A stretch of DNA of 64,000 nt from Coxiella sp. RIFCSPHIGHO2_12_FULL_42_15 (GCA_001797285.1 MGOZ01000050.1:894-64893); one strand, 5' to 3'. Positions 34,766-43,804 are shown, counted from the stretch's first letter. Notes: a model not told the origin generated them from the letters alone. Translations and numbers: made by a program.

Positions 34766-35770
34766 ATGATTGAAATAAATTCAATTTCTTTTAGTCTAAC
34801 TGAAGAAAAAAGTATTTTAGATTGCTTGAAGAAAGTTGGAATTGTTATTATTCGTAGTGCTTTAAAAAAGGATGACATAAATTTATATTTTTCTATAAGT
34901 CGAAATTTCCGTGCTTATTTGTTACAACAGACCGAACAAACGAGTTGTCATGATCAAGACAAGGATTACAGAAGTATCGTTTTAAAAATTTTGAGAATGC
35001 AAAGCGGTTATTCGCTAAGTTATCAGATGCAATATTATTTTGATATCCCAAATAAATTTTATTTACCCTTTTTCCTAGTTCAAAAGGCGGGATTGCTAAA
35101 GATGATCAGTCAGTATTTGCATGGACCTGCTGGGATTCTCACGAATTATTGTTCTTTGCGTGTCCAGAATCCTGGGGAAGTTCAAAAAGCACTCCCTTTC
35201 CACCAAGATGCAGGCCCAGTAAATTCTTCAAATGGCAGGGGTATTGTAATATGGATTCCGTTAAATGAAATTGATGCGGTGACTCCTACCCTTGAAATTG
35301 TGCCTCAAAAAATTAACCACATTTTTCCGCACGTTGGTCAAAAGGAGACGGGTTATTCTATACTAGATGATGAAAGTAATTCTATTATAAAAAATTATGA
35401 AGGTAGGTTAATTTTCGATAATTTGCAGCAAGGAGATGTTTTGTTATTCGACTTTACAACGCTGCACCGTACTTACGTAACAAAAAAAATGACAAAAGCA
35501 CGTTATAGCATTGATATGCGCTGTGTTTTACCACAGGATTTGCCTAAATATTATCAAGGGGATTATTTAATATCAAAAAATGTAGCAGATTCGTTAAATT
35601 TCAGTTTTGAAGCGGAATTACAATATGTTGTCGATAAAATTACGGCATTTGAAATGGCGATGAAGGAGGGGTTTATGAAAGTGAATGACCAACTTGTGGA
35701 GTGCCATAGTTTGATAAAAAAAACAAGCATGCTGCATTGGCTTCGAAACCAAATACGAAATATTTTCTAA
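34766..35770 (+). CDS. Fe(II)/2-oxoglutarate dioxygenase, classical PhyH type
   Basis: 334-aa phytanoyl-CoA dioxygenase-family protein. FHQDAG gives His146 and Asp148, LHRTYV gives the distal His234, and ARYSIDMR offers Arg246 for 2-oxoglutarate. It differs from the three-member subfamily at 24023, 24956 and 28690 in length and in the sequence around the triad, so this is a second, independent recruitment of the fold to the locus. Substrate unknown; a sugar, lipid or sugar nucleotide hydroxylation is possible. The C-terminal 50 residues beyond the fold are helical. Confidence 0.8.
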   Translation: MIEINSISFSLTEEKSILDCLKKVGIVIIRSALKKDDINLYFSISRNFRAYLLQQTEQTSCHDQDKDYRSIVLKILRMQSGYSLSYQMQYYFDIPNKFYLPFFLVQKAGLLKMISQYLHGPAGILTNYCSLRVQNPGEVQKALPFHQDAGPVNSSNGRGIVIWIPLNEIDAVTPTLEIVPQKINHIFPHVGQKETGYSILDDESNSIIKNYEGRLIFDNLQQGDVLLFDFTTLHRTYVTKKMTKARYSIDMRCVLPQDLPKYYQGDYLISKNVADSLNFSFEAELQYVVDKITAFEMAMKEGFMKVNDQLVECHSLIKKTSMLHWLRNQIRNIF

Positions 35771-35885
35771 ACAGGGAGATACTGCATGAGCAGTTGAGTA
35801 GTCAGGGTGAAGTCATGCCCGGTAGTAAAAAGTATAAAGCGGAGTGAATATGAGAAAAATTACTTGGAGACGACAGGTAGCAGTA

Positions 35886-36057
35886 TATATCCTAAAACTC
35901 TGGGCGTTAGCCCAGGAACTTTACGCAATGGGGGTTTCTTTCCAAGGAGGGGGAGAAAGCGAATTCTCCCCCCTTGGGTCGCCGTCCGCGAGGGTTTCCC
36001 GAGCAGGCGAAATTTATATGGGAAAAATATCCCGGGCGTAAGCCCGGGGATTTTTAT
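35886..36057. repeat. R2 three-hairpin element, copy A
   Basis: About 172 bp, matching 44003-44168 with small indels. It consists of three perfect or near-perfect stems: CTGGGC/GCCCAG, a central C/G-rich stem around GAATTCTCCCC, and CCCGGGC/GCCCGGG followed by GATTTTTAT. The region 35771-36092 holds this element and no credible gene; an open frame crossing it is the repeat translated. Relative to copy B, a TAA replaces TCA in the frame used by copy B. Confidence 0.85.
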
Positions 36058-36092
36058 AATGAATTGCGAAGGGCCTTACAATCACAAACGCC

Positions 36093-37196
36093 ATGGGATT
36101 TGAAAATATGATTTACATTTTTTTATTATGTGTTTTTGTCGCACTAATACTCATTTGCTTAAGAGTACTTTGGATGACTCGACGAACGCCTCCTCGTTCT
36201 TCTGTTTATCTTCCATCGACGATGCAAGTAGATGATGAATGTGGGTATGTATTAAAACCAAATCTGAATGTAGTTATTCCTTTTGGCGCATTAGGACAGC
36301 AATTTCAACATTGCACAAATTCGCTTGGCTGTCGGGTATCCTCAAAGTGTAGTTCAGAAAATATTTCTCCCGAACTATTTGTTGCTGGTGATTCACAGAC
36401 TTTTGGTTTTGGAATAAATTATCATGAAACATATGCGGGCCAGTTAGAAAATCAGTTAGGGAAAAAAGTTCTAAACCTTGGAGTGGCGGGTTACAACTTA
36501 ATTTCGACATTTCGTTTAGTGAAGCGATTTTTGTGGTTAAGGCCAAAAGTTGTCGTTGTTGGTTATTATTATGATTGGTCGAATCGCAACGTCAGCCGCT
36601 GTAATCCTGGATCCAGTTTTAATTGTGTTTCTGTGCCGTATGTATCTGTTTTTGGAAAAAAAACATTACCTACTATCCGTAATTCTAAGAATAACGTACG
36701 TTCGTTTGATGTGACGTCAAATTATTTTTCGTATATCTGTGGCCAAGGGAAAAAGCAAGCATTTTTAAGAGATGTCTATTGGACTGTGCGCCGTTTGTAT
36801 GGCAATTTTTGTTTAAAAAACAATTGGCTTTCTCGTTGGAAATATTTTCCAACTCCAGACGAAAGTCAGTTAGTGACTGATTTTTTGTTTAATATTTTTT
36901 ATGGCATGCTTAAATCGAAGGGTATTCACTTAATGGTGGTTTATATTCCGAATTATTTTTGTGAAAAAATTGAGTCAGCCCCTGATGATTTAGTTGACGC
37001 TTTGAAAAAAAATAAAATAAGTCTCATTGACATGACAGAAGATTTTCAAAGAGCTTTGGAACGAGGCATTGACATAAAGGTAAAAAATGATGGGCATTTG
37101 AATGAAATAGGTCATAAGATGATTGCAGCAAGGATTTCAGAAGTGTATCGAGAACTTTTTGAGGATAGCTTTTCTCCTTCGAAGGTGATGGAGTAA
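36093..37196 (+). CDS. SGNH/GDSL-type hydrolase or acyl-esterase with N-terminal anchor
   Basis: 367 aa (an ATG at 36108 is an alternative start). A hydrophobic segment at about residues 6-24 (IYIFLLCVFVALILICL) should anchor it in the inner membrane with the rest in the periplasm. The SGNH blocks are visible: FVAGDSQTFGFG (nucleophile Ser), VLNLGVAGYNL (Gly and Asn of blocks II and III) and NDGHLNEIGH (Asp and His of block V). Members act as deacetylases or acyltransferases on extracellular glycans. It stands directly after an R2 element and before an R1 element, at the right end of the carbohydrate locus. Confidence 0.8.
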   Translation: MGFENMIYIFLLCVFVALILICLRVLWMTRRTPPRSSVYLPSTMQVDDECGYVLKPNLNVVIPFGALGQQFQHCTNSLGCRVSSKCSSENISPELFVAGDSQTFGFGINYHETYAGQLENQLGKKVLNLGVAGYNLISTFRLVKRFLWLRPKVVVVGYYYDWSNRNVSRCNPGSSFNCVSVPYVSVFGKKTLPTIRNSKNNVRSFDVTSNYFSYICGQGKKQAFLRDVYWTVRRLYGNFCLKNNWLSRWKYFPTPDESQLVTDFLFNIFYGMLKSKGIHLMVVYIPNYFCEKIESAPDDLVDALKKNKISLIDMTEDFQRALERGIDIKVKNDGHLNEIGHKMIAARISEVYRELFEDSFSPSKVME

Positions 37197-37247
37197 AAAT
37201 TTTCGTAATAAAAAACCAAGAACCCGAATCCGAAGTTATTAGACTTC

Positions 37248-37415
37248 TATAGCTTTTCAGATAAATATTTTGGTGAAAATGATCGTGCCATTAGAAGCCA
37301 ACCCTCTCCTAGCCTCTCCCGCAGGCGGGAGAGGGAAGCTCGACAGTGGGCACCATTGCCGGTAAGACAATTAAAATAGTTCATTTTTACCAAAATATTT
37401 ATCTGAAACACTATA
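37248..37415. mobile_element. R1 MITE, copy 2
   Basis: 168-bp copy, nearly identical to 17873-18040. TATAGCTTTTCAGATAAAT starts it and its inverted form ends it at CACTATA; the middle carries CTCTCCCGCAGGCGGGAGAG, a perfect 9-bp stem. It lies in the 318-bp gap between the SGNH hydrolase and the convergent saccharopine-dehydrogenase-like gene. The rest of this gap is AT-rich and shows nothing else. Confidence 0.85.
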
Positions 37416-37514
37416 GCAATTTACAACTCCAAGTCTGTTTTGTACGACTTTGTATTTTTCTTCATTTAAATTTTTGGGCAATTTTAAATGATTGCTAAAA
37501 AAATGCCAGGCATG

Positions 37515-38615
37515 TCATTTAGCTAAAGTTTGAATATGAAATTCCTTGAGTTCATGAAGATACTCCTCCAACGAAACCAATCCAACGCAAGGCATTGCGC
37601 CGGTGGTGTTTATTTCTCCAGCGATGAGTTTTTTTGCCAGAATCACGGCAGGGACAGTGGGGACCTGCAGTCCGTCGCCATCTTTTGCGATGAGGTACCA
37701 TTCGATTTGTTTTGTTTTGCCGTGCGTATCGACGCCCTTTAAGATCATATGCATACCGCCGTTTGTGGTACCTAGCCAGTCAAACCGATGGCTTAATTTA
37801 CAAAGAAAACGTGCGTGATTAATCAGATTCAGTGGTAGGCCGAGTCGTACTAGCCATGAAATACCCCAAATGCATAGGTGTACGAAAGCGCTTTCCATAC
37901 CACCCGAAAATCGCACCTGTTTTATATTGTAAAATTTAGAAAATAAATCAACATCCGGAATATCGCAATTTGCCATCCAACGTTTACCTAATATTGGGTA
38001 TTTTTGTCGATAAAGGTTTTGCCAACCGTAGCGGATTTTTGTTTCTTCCGGTGCGGGGTTTAAGGGTTTTCCTAAATAACTTAAAATGGCGGCCGTCGTT
38101 GCTAAACCGCGTGGGGTTTTTTGACCGGGAGAGATTCCATAAATCAGTGAATCGATGTGTTGAAATTCATTTTTAAAATGCTCAATCACGGCCGATGATA
38201 ATCCTGGAACCGTACTTACGCCGCTGACAACAAGCACCCCCGCATTTTTAGCGTCTTCATTTAATACCGTAATTTGATTTACAAAATCTCGGCCATCCGC
38301 CAAATCGAGATAATGAATGTGATGATGAATGCAAAGCTCAGCAACGCGGTGATCTTTGCTTTGAAAAGGCCCAGACGTATCAATAACGACAGTAGGCGCT
38401 AATTGTTCTAATCGCGCATTTAACTCTTCTTCGATCTCAAAAATAGCAATGTCAAGTTTTGCGTGAGGATGCACTTGTTTGATATCGCGAACGAGTTTTT
38501 CTGCGGCATGCCTATTTCGTCCAGCAATAACGGTGGTGATGCCTTCTTTTGCAAGTGCTAGCACGATGCGTTGTCCGAAATTACCGTAGCCACCGAGCAC
38601 TAATACCTTTTTCAT
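37515..38615 (-). CDS. Saccharopine dehydrogenase-family oxidoreductase
   Basis: 366-aa protein with an N-terminal Rossmann fold: KVLVLGGYGNFGQRIV is the dinucleotide loop, VIAGRNRHAAEKL follows, and VVIDTSGPFQSKD is the family signature seen in saccharopine dehydrogenase-like and trans-acting enoyl reductase proteins. The substrate is unknown. Its start overlaps the end of the aldolase-SDR gene by 4 nt (ATGA-type), and it is the last gene of the four-gene operon starting at 42470. It might process the aldehyde or another product of that pathway, but nothing in the sequence proves it. Confidence 0.8.
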   Translation of the reverse strand: MKKVLVLGGYGNFGQRIVLALAKEGITTVIAGRNRHAAEKLVRDIKQVHPHAKLDIAIFEIEEELNARLEQLAPTVVIDTSGPFQSKDHRVAELCIHHHIHYLDLADGRDFVNQITVLNEDAKNAGVLVVSGVSTVPGLSSAVIEHFKNEFQHIDSLIYGISPGQKTPRGLATTAAILSYLGKPLNPAPEETKIRYGWQNLYRQKYPILGKRWMANCDIPDVDLFSKFYNIKQVRFSGGMESAFVHLCIWGISWLVRLGLPLNLINHARFLCKLSHRFDWLGTTNGGMHMILKGVDTHGKTKQIEWYLIAKDGDGLQVPTVPAVILAKKLIAGEINTTGAMPCVGLVSLEEYLHELKEFHIQTLAK

Positions 38616-40639
38616 CGGACTGCCGCCGCTATATTTCCACCATCCACGGTCATGATGTTGGCGGTGGTTTTTTCTGCTAATGCTTGTGATACGAACGCTT
38701 GCGCAACATCATCCGCAGTCACTTCTAAATTTAATAAATTACCGGTCATATAATCTGCTTCCGATAGGCCACGACTTTGCGCGCGTGAAGCAATCATCGC
38801 ATCTGTTAAAATACCACTGCGAATGCGATCGGCATTCACAATATTGGCACGAATACCAAATTTTCCGTATTCTAACGCGTATTGTCGCGCGAGGGCCAGT
38901 GTGGCTGATTTTGCAACACCATAAGCTCCAAAGTTTTCACCGGGATTGATGGCTTGTTTGGAGACATTAAATAGTAAAGCACCTCCGGTATTTTGTTTCA
39001 ACATAATTTTTAAGGCGGCTTGTGCGACGTAATGATGCGCATAAAAATTAACCTGGAAACTTTCTTGAATTTGTGCCGCCGTTAACTCCAGTAATGAACC
39101 GGTAATCGCTTTCCCGGCATTTAAAACGACGATGTCAACACCGCCAACCTGCTCGCAAATACGTGTGAAGGCAGCGTTGACCATTTCAGCGCAAGTCACA
39201 TCACATAGCAACGATTTTACGTCACATTCTTTTTCGATAGCATTCAATGGCGTTTGATTAATGTCGAGAATAAACACTTCTGCTCCTTCACGGCGAAACG
39301 CTTGTGCTGTCGCGCGACCAATGATGCCTGCACCACCGGTGATTACCACGACTTTTCGTGCGAAAGGCTTCTCCCTATTTTTAACAAGTTTTGCTTGCTC
39401 CAGTGACCAATACTCCATTTCAAATAATTCTGCTTCGGATAATGGGGAAAAATAACCGATATTTTCAGCCTCTAAGATTGTTTCAATCGTTGCTTCAGCA
39501 AGATCAGCTACAATTTTTGCTTCAAAAGAAGATTTCCCCAGTCCAATTAAACCTAGTCCGGGAATTAATATGACGCGTGGCAGAGGATCCAACATGATTT
39601 TTGATGATGAATTGTGCGTATTAAAATAGTGTTGGTATCGCTCAATGTAATGAGTTAGTGTGATTTGTGCCGAGTTTTTAAATTCTGTCAATTTATTGGG
39701 GATCGTTAAAATCAACGGGTAATTTTTCGTGCGGATAATGTGATCTGGTGTTACGACGCCGCGTTGACTGTAAGCATTTAGATTTTCACCATTGACGTAG
39801 GCCATGATTTTTTCGTTACTGCGAAAATGTAACATTGGTGCTTTAAATTGGTGAACAGATTTTTTTTCGCTGCACAACCCGCGAATAATCGGTGCAATTT
39901 CAGCAAAAGATACTGCCGTTTTGATAACGCGAGGCGTTGATTTTTTGGAATGTGTGGCAATGTATTTTTCCGCGCAATCAACGAGATCAATCATGCGGTC
40001 ATACGATTCTTTAGCGGTATCGCCAAAAGAAAATATCCCATGTTTTAATAAAATTAATCCTTCGACAGCTGGGTGTTGTTCGTAAATTTCAGCGGCTTTT
40101 TTCGCAAGATCAAATCCGGGTTTGAGGTAAGGAACAATGCCAACCCGTGCACCAAAGATTTTTTCTACTAATTCAGCCCCATTGGGCTGATTGGTTATGC
40201 TGAGAATAGCATTTGCATGCGTGTGATCGATAAAGGTTTTTGGAATAAAAGCATGCAGTAATGTTTCGATCGAAGGGTTTGGTGCAGCTGCATCTAAAAG
40301 ATGAATGCGCTGATAATTTACCATGTCTTCATCAGACAATACGGTTAAATCACGTAATTTTAATAACGGCAATAATTTGACGGCGGGTAATCCTTCAGGT
40401 TCAATGAATTCTAAATCCCAACCACTGCCTTTGATACACAATACTTCGGTGGGTTGCTTTAGCAAATCAAGCATGGTTATTTTAACGGAGGTGTTGCCGC
40501 CGCCATGCAATACTAAGCGCGGATCTTGTCCGAGTAAACGCGAAGTATAAACGCGTAGCGCTAAATTTGAATCGATTTTTTTTGTCGCATAAAATTGGAG
40601 GTATTGTTCCGCTTCTGTTGATGACCATCGATTTTGCAT
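38612..40639 (-). CDS. Class II aldolase-short-chain dehydrogenase fusion
   Basis: 675-aa bifunctional protein. Residues about 30-260 are a class II aldolase/adducin domain: VLHGGGNTSVK, FIDHTHANAIL (zinc-binding His pair) and LLKHGIFSFGD (third His). Residues about 425-675 are a classical SDR: VVITGGAGIIG, LNAGKAITG, the YGVAK catalytic pair and C-terminal TVDGGNIAAA. The architecture matches bifunctional rhamnulose-1-phosphate aldolase/dehydrogenases. Here the neighbours are MtnA and an MtnK-like protein, so the likely substrate is 5-methylthioribulose-1-phosphate or 5-deoxyribulose-1-phosphate, cleaved to DHAP plus an aldehyde that the SDR domain would reduce or oxidise. Substrate assignment is inferred. 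Confidence 0.87.
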   Translation of the reverse strand: MQNRWSSTEAEQYLQFYATKKIDSNLALRVYTSRLLGQDPRLVLHGGGNTSVKITMLDLLKQPTEVLCIKGSGWDLEFIEPEGLPAVKLLPLLKLRDLTVLSDEDMVNYQRIHLLDAAAPNPSIETLLHAFIPKTFIDHTHANAILSITNQPNGAELVEKIFGARVGIVPYLKPGFDLAKKAAEIYEQHPAVEGLILLKHGIFSFGDTAKESYDRMIDLVDCAEKYIATHSKKSTPRVIKTAVSFAEIAPIIRGLCSEKKSVHQFKAPMLHFRSNEKIMAYVNGENLNAYSQRGVVTPDHIIRTKNYPLILTIPNKLTEFKNSAQITLTHYIERYQHYFNTHNSSSKIMLDPLPRVILIPGLGLIGLGKSSFEAKIVADLAEATIETILEAENIGYFSPLSEAELFEMEYWSLEQAKLVKNREKPFARKVVVITGGAGIIGRATAQAFRREGAEVFILDINQTPLNAIEKECDVKSLLCDVTCAEMVNAAFTRICEQVGGVDIVVLNAGKAITGSLLELTAAQIQESFQVNFYAHHYVAQAALKIMLKQNTGGALLFNVSKQAINPGENFGAYGVAKSATLALARQYALEYGKFGIRANIVNADRIRSGILTDAMIASRAQSRGLSEADYMTGNLLNLEVTADDVAQAFVSQALAEKTTANIMTVDGGNIAAAVR

Positions 40640-40642
40640 GAT

Positions 40643-41746
40643 TTAATTCTCCACGAATAGAGGATAATACTCAGGAAATAATTCTTTTAAACTATTTTCG
40701 TGAGCATGGCTGCAACCCCGTTCCGTAATAATGCCCGTCAAATATTTTCGGGGTGTGATGTCAAATGCATAATTTAACGCATTCGTATTTTCGGGTGCGA
40801 TGGATATTGTACGAAATTGCCCTGTTTTGTCCCGACCGTGAATCATTAAAACTTCTTCACTGTCACGTGCTTCAATTGGAATTTCCGTCATCTCGTAAAT
40901 TTTCCAATCAAAACTGGGTGATGGGGCCGCGGCATAAAACGGAATGTGATTATCAAATGCGGCTAATGCTTTTAAATACGTTCCCACTTTATTGCAAATA
41001 TGTCCGCTGGCAGTAGCGCGATCGGTGCCGACAATGCATAAATCCACTTTTTGTTGTTGCATTAATAGACCCGCTAAATTATCGACAATTAACGTGTGAG
41101 GGATATCCTGCGCTTGTAACTCCCACGCGGTTAAACTTGCCCCTTGATTACGCGGTCGTGTTTCATCGACCCAAACGTGCACGGGGATGCCGGCTTCATG
41201 CGCTGCATAAACGCCGGATAATGCCGTTCCCCAATCAACGGTAGCAAGCCATCCTGCGTTACAATGGGTGAGAATATGAATCGGCCTTTGCTTTTTTTGC
41301 CAATGAGCATGGATGATTTTTAATGCATGTTGTGCGATGCCTTGATTAATCACAACATCTTCATCGGCAATAGCTTTTGCGGTTTTTAATGCAATTTCAG
41401 CCCGTTTTTCAGGAGGAAATTGTAAGATCGTATTTAATGTGCGATCTAATCCCCAACGCAAATTAATCGCAGTGGGTCGGGTAGCTAATAATATTTCATA
41501 TGCATCGCGTAAATTTGATTCTTGTGAATTTTCTTGTGCAGCAAGGTACATACCATAAGCTGCTGCCACACCAATCAATGGCGCGCCGCGCACTTGCATG
41601 CTTTGAATCGCATGCGCCATTTCAGCTGCCGTGTTGAGTTCCACGGAAACAAATTCATGCGGTAATCGGGTTTGATCGATAATGCAAACAGCGGAATTAT
41701 TCGTTGCAGCCCAAATAGTACGGTAATGTTTGCCTTGAACTTTCAT
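40643..41746 (-). CDS. mtnA: S-methyl-5-thioribose-1-phosphate isomerase
   Basis: 367-aa aldose-ketose isomerase of the eIF2B-like family. MQVRGAPLIGVAAAYG is the signature, THCNAGWLAT contains catalytic Cys162, and IVGTDRATASGHICNKVGTY contains catalytic Asp242. It converts 5-methylthioribose-1-phosphate to 5-methylthioribulose-1-phosphate; some homologues accept 5-deoxyribose-1-phosphate. The neighbouring aldolase replaces the MtnB-MtnC-MtnD series of the full methionine salvage pathway. The gene begins 50 nt inside the end of the kinase-like gene and ends 3 bp before the aldolase start, so the operon is tightly coupled. Confidence 0.92.
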   Translation of the reverse strand: MKVQGKHYRTIWAATNNSAVCIIDQTRLPHEFVSVELNTAAEMAHAIQSMQVRGAPLIGVAAAYGMYLAAQENSQESNLRDAYEILLATRPTAINLRWGLDRTLNTILQFPPEKRAEIALKTAKAIADEDVVINQGIAQHALKIIHAHWQKKQRPIHILTHCNAGWLATVDWGTALSGVYAAHEAGIPVHVWVDETRPRNQGASLTAWELQAQDIPHTLIVDNLAGLLMQQQKVDLCIVGTDRATASGHICNKVGTYLKALAAFDNHIPFYAAAPSPSFDWKIYEMTEIPIEARDSEEVLMIHGRDKTGQFRTISIAPENTNALNYAFDITPRKYLTGIITERGCSHAHENSLKELFPEYYPLFVEN

Positions 41747-42470
41747 CTAAAATCCTTGTGTGCTGTTGTATAAGTTCGGTGAACTGAAAAATCGAATTTA
41801 AATCAAAACTCGCTAATAATAAGCGACGTGCGATCTTTTCTTCCGATAGAGGCGCAATAAGAATCGCTGCAAAACCTACCATATCACGTAGCACCGATAA
41901 TAAATATTGTTTTTGATACGATTGCGTTTCGCTGGCTGTGAAAAGTGTGGTATTAAAAAGCGTGCCGCAGGCCTCGTGATTCCATAGTATCATGAACGTA
42001 TCGCGATACGTTCGCCACAGTGTGGTTATTTGCTGTAACAGCCATTGTTGAAATTCAAAGGTGTGATTGCAAGCATAAAGCAGCAATAAATCCCCCACCA
42101 ATTGACCCAGATCAAACCCCATCGGACCGTAAAAGGGCGCCTCTGCTGTGCTGATTTTTAAATGATTTTCTGAAATTAATATGTGTTCTGTGGTTAGATT
42201 GCCGTGTAATAAGGTTTGTTGTTGAGTGAGTAATTTCTCAAGGTAACGTTGTGCAGCGACTTTGGCTGTTGCCTCTTCACGATAGGGTTCCACAAAAATA
42301 CGCCATACATTCAGGCGGCAGAGCGTCGTCGGTGGTTTTTCGGTGAGGTAAAAATCAGAATGTTTGAAATGTCGATTTGCTAACGTTCGCCCAAGATCGT
42401 GTGCAAAAGATGTGAGACGTTGGCCTGCGGTGAGTGTTTCATGCAATGTCGGTGCAGTAACCTGATCCAT
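41697..42470 (-). CDS. MtnK-like kinase remnant or pseudokinase
   Basis: 257-aa protein that aligns with the C-terminal lobe of 5-methylthioribose kinase (normally about 400 aa). FYGPMGFDLGQLVGDLLLLYA is almost the MtnK signature. The catalytic loop HGDL reads HGNL (Asn at residue 91), and the metal-binding DPE-type motif that should precede FYGPMGFD reads STAEAP. Thus the ATP-binding N-lobe, the catalytic base and the metal ligand are all absent. The reading frame is intact with a fair GGGAG site, so it may still be made, as a regulator or as a changed activity; otherwise it is decaying. It starts the operon. Confidence 0.75.
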   Translation of the reverse strand: MDQVTAPTLHETLTAGQRLTSFAHDLGRTLANRHFKHSDFYLTEKPPTTLCRLNVWRIFVEPYREEATAKVAAQRYLEKLLTQQQTLLHGNLTTEHILISENHLKISTAEAPFYGPMGFDLGQLVGDLLLLYACNHTFEFQQWLLQQITTLWRTYRDTFMILWNHEACGTLFNTTLFTASETQSYQKQYLLSVLRDMVGFAAILIAPLSEEKIARRLLLASFDLNSIFQFTELIQQHTRILDESSRQTLPYYLGCNE

Positions 42471-42524
42471 GGGGTAGAGCTCCCTCTAAGCATTCCTAAC
42501 ATGTTAAGCTGGATATTTCAGGTT

Positions 42525-42669
42525 GCTTTTTGAAGATGACGGCCACACGAAGTGCCCTGCCGCCAACAGGAAGGTCTTTTGTTTTCAGGGACGCACATCC
42601 TGTGCTCGACGCTCCTTACCCTCCCTGGTCGCGACGCCCTTCAAACAAAAGACCTTCCTGTTGGCGGCA
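42525..42669. repeat. R4 palindromic element with 27-bp perfect arms
   Basis: Arms at 42558-42584 and 42643-42669 are perfect inverted repeats of 27 bp around a 58-base loop. The left flank (42525-42557) occurs again, inverted, at 49219-49251. The element lies in the 334-bp gap between the divergent kinase-like and phospholipase genes; nothing else is visible there. Open frames that cross it are translations of the repeat and are not credible. Confidence 0.8.
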
Positions 42670-42804
42670 CACCGACCCTTGCCGTTCGATGTGAAATATC
42701 CGAGTTAATACACCATAACCGAGAGCCACAAAGGAATCAAGCGCCTTGACGCCACTACAGGATTCAGCTAACGTATTTTCTGCTTGTTTATTGGGTATCT
42801 TAGG

Positions 42805-43800
42805 ATGGTTTTCGTTAAAAAATACATGGTCGTATTGTTATTCTTGATGGTGCCGATCAGCTTTGGTGCGTCGTCCCGTTCCTCCGATCAGACCAAGCAT
42901 TGTTATTATGTGAAAAAAAAGCTTAATGGGCAAACAAACGTGAAGCTCATCAAAGTGTGCCCAGCATCAAAAAATTTTCAAGCAGAAATGGATACTTTTC
43001 TTTCTTCTTTGCCCCCAACGAAAGGAACGGTCATTCAGAAAAAAGTGCAAGCGGCGCAAGAGGTCGCTCAAACGCCGTCGGCAATAACCCTTTTTGAACC
43101 GACTTATATTTTACCCTTTTATTACACCAGCAATCCGTATCAGCAAGTATATGCGGGGAACACGCCAGAAAATCAAACCGTGCAGCAAGAAGAATTTAAA
43201 GCGCAGATGAGTTTCTTATTTACGTTGTGGCATCATATGTTTCATAGTCCGTTGGATTTGAATGTGTCCTATACGCAGTTATCGTATTGGCAATTTTACG
43301 CGACGTCACAATATTTTCGTGAAACGGATTATGAGCCTGCCGTTTTTGTCAGTGACCAATTTTCTAAAAATTGGCTGGGATTTTTAGGCGTGGTACACCA
43401 ATCTAACGGTCGCGGTGGAGAGTTAGAGCGGAGCTGGAATCGTTTATTTGCGATGATTTTTGTTTCGGGGGAGCATTGGTTGATTATGGTCCAGCCCTGG
43501 ATCTTGATTTTTCAAAAAGATTCCAGTGACTTGCATAATCCCGATATTGCGCATTATCTTGGGTATGAACGCACCGTCATTGCTTTTACTTTTTGGCACC
43601 AAGAACTGTCTTTTATGTTTCGTAATACCGTAGAAAGTGGTTTTTCGCGAGGTGCGATTGAGGTTGATTATTCAGTCCCGATCTATGCTAAGCTTCGTTT
43701 TTTCATGCAATTTTTTTCTGGATATGGTCAAAGCCTCATTGAATATAATCATTATACGAATGGTGCGGGTATGGGTGTTTCTTTAAATGATTGGATTTAA
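42805..43800 (+). CDS. pldA: Outer-membrane phospholipase A
   Basis: 331 aa from the ATG at 42805. A signal peptide (KKYMVVLLFLMVPISFGASS) is followed by a short linker and an OMPLA beta-barrel. The active-site block is FLGVVHQSNGRGGELERSWNR, with the catalytic His and Ser two residues apart (HxS) and the following Asn-Gly, as in E. coli PldA. The enzyme hydrolyses phospholipids in the outer membrane as a calcium-dependent dimer. Alternative starts exist upstream (a TTG at 42784) and downstream (42826). An R1 MITE begins four bases after the stop. Intracellular gammaproteobacteria often carry PldA as a membrane-homeostasis or host-interaction factor. Confidence 0.9.
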   Translation: MVFVKKYMVVLLFLMVPISFGASSRSSDQTKHCYYVKKKLNGQTNVKLIKVCPASKNFQAEMDTFLSSLPPTKGTVIQKKVQAAQEVAQTPSAITLFEPTYILPFYYTSNPYQQVYAGNTPENQTVQQEEFKAQMSFLFTLWHHMFHSPLDLNVSYTQLSYWQFYATSQYFRETDYEPAVFVSDQFSKNWLGFLGVVHQSNGRGGELERSWNRLFAMIFVSGEHWLIMVQPWILIFQKDSSDLHNPDIAHYLGYERTVIAFTFWHQELSFMFRNTVESGFSRGAIEVDYSVPIYAKLRFFMQFFSGYGQSLIEYNHYTNGAGMGVSLNDWI

Positions 43801-43804
43801 AAGC

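Noticed and set aside
35807-36103. Short open frame of 98 codons
   Set aside because: It is mostly R2 repeat read in another frame; no family similarity beyond the repeat and no sensible start.
42523-42749. Two short open frames upstream of pldA
   Set aside because: Both translate the R4 palindrome and have no ribosome site.
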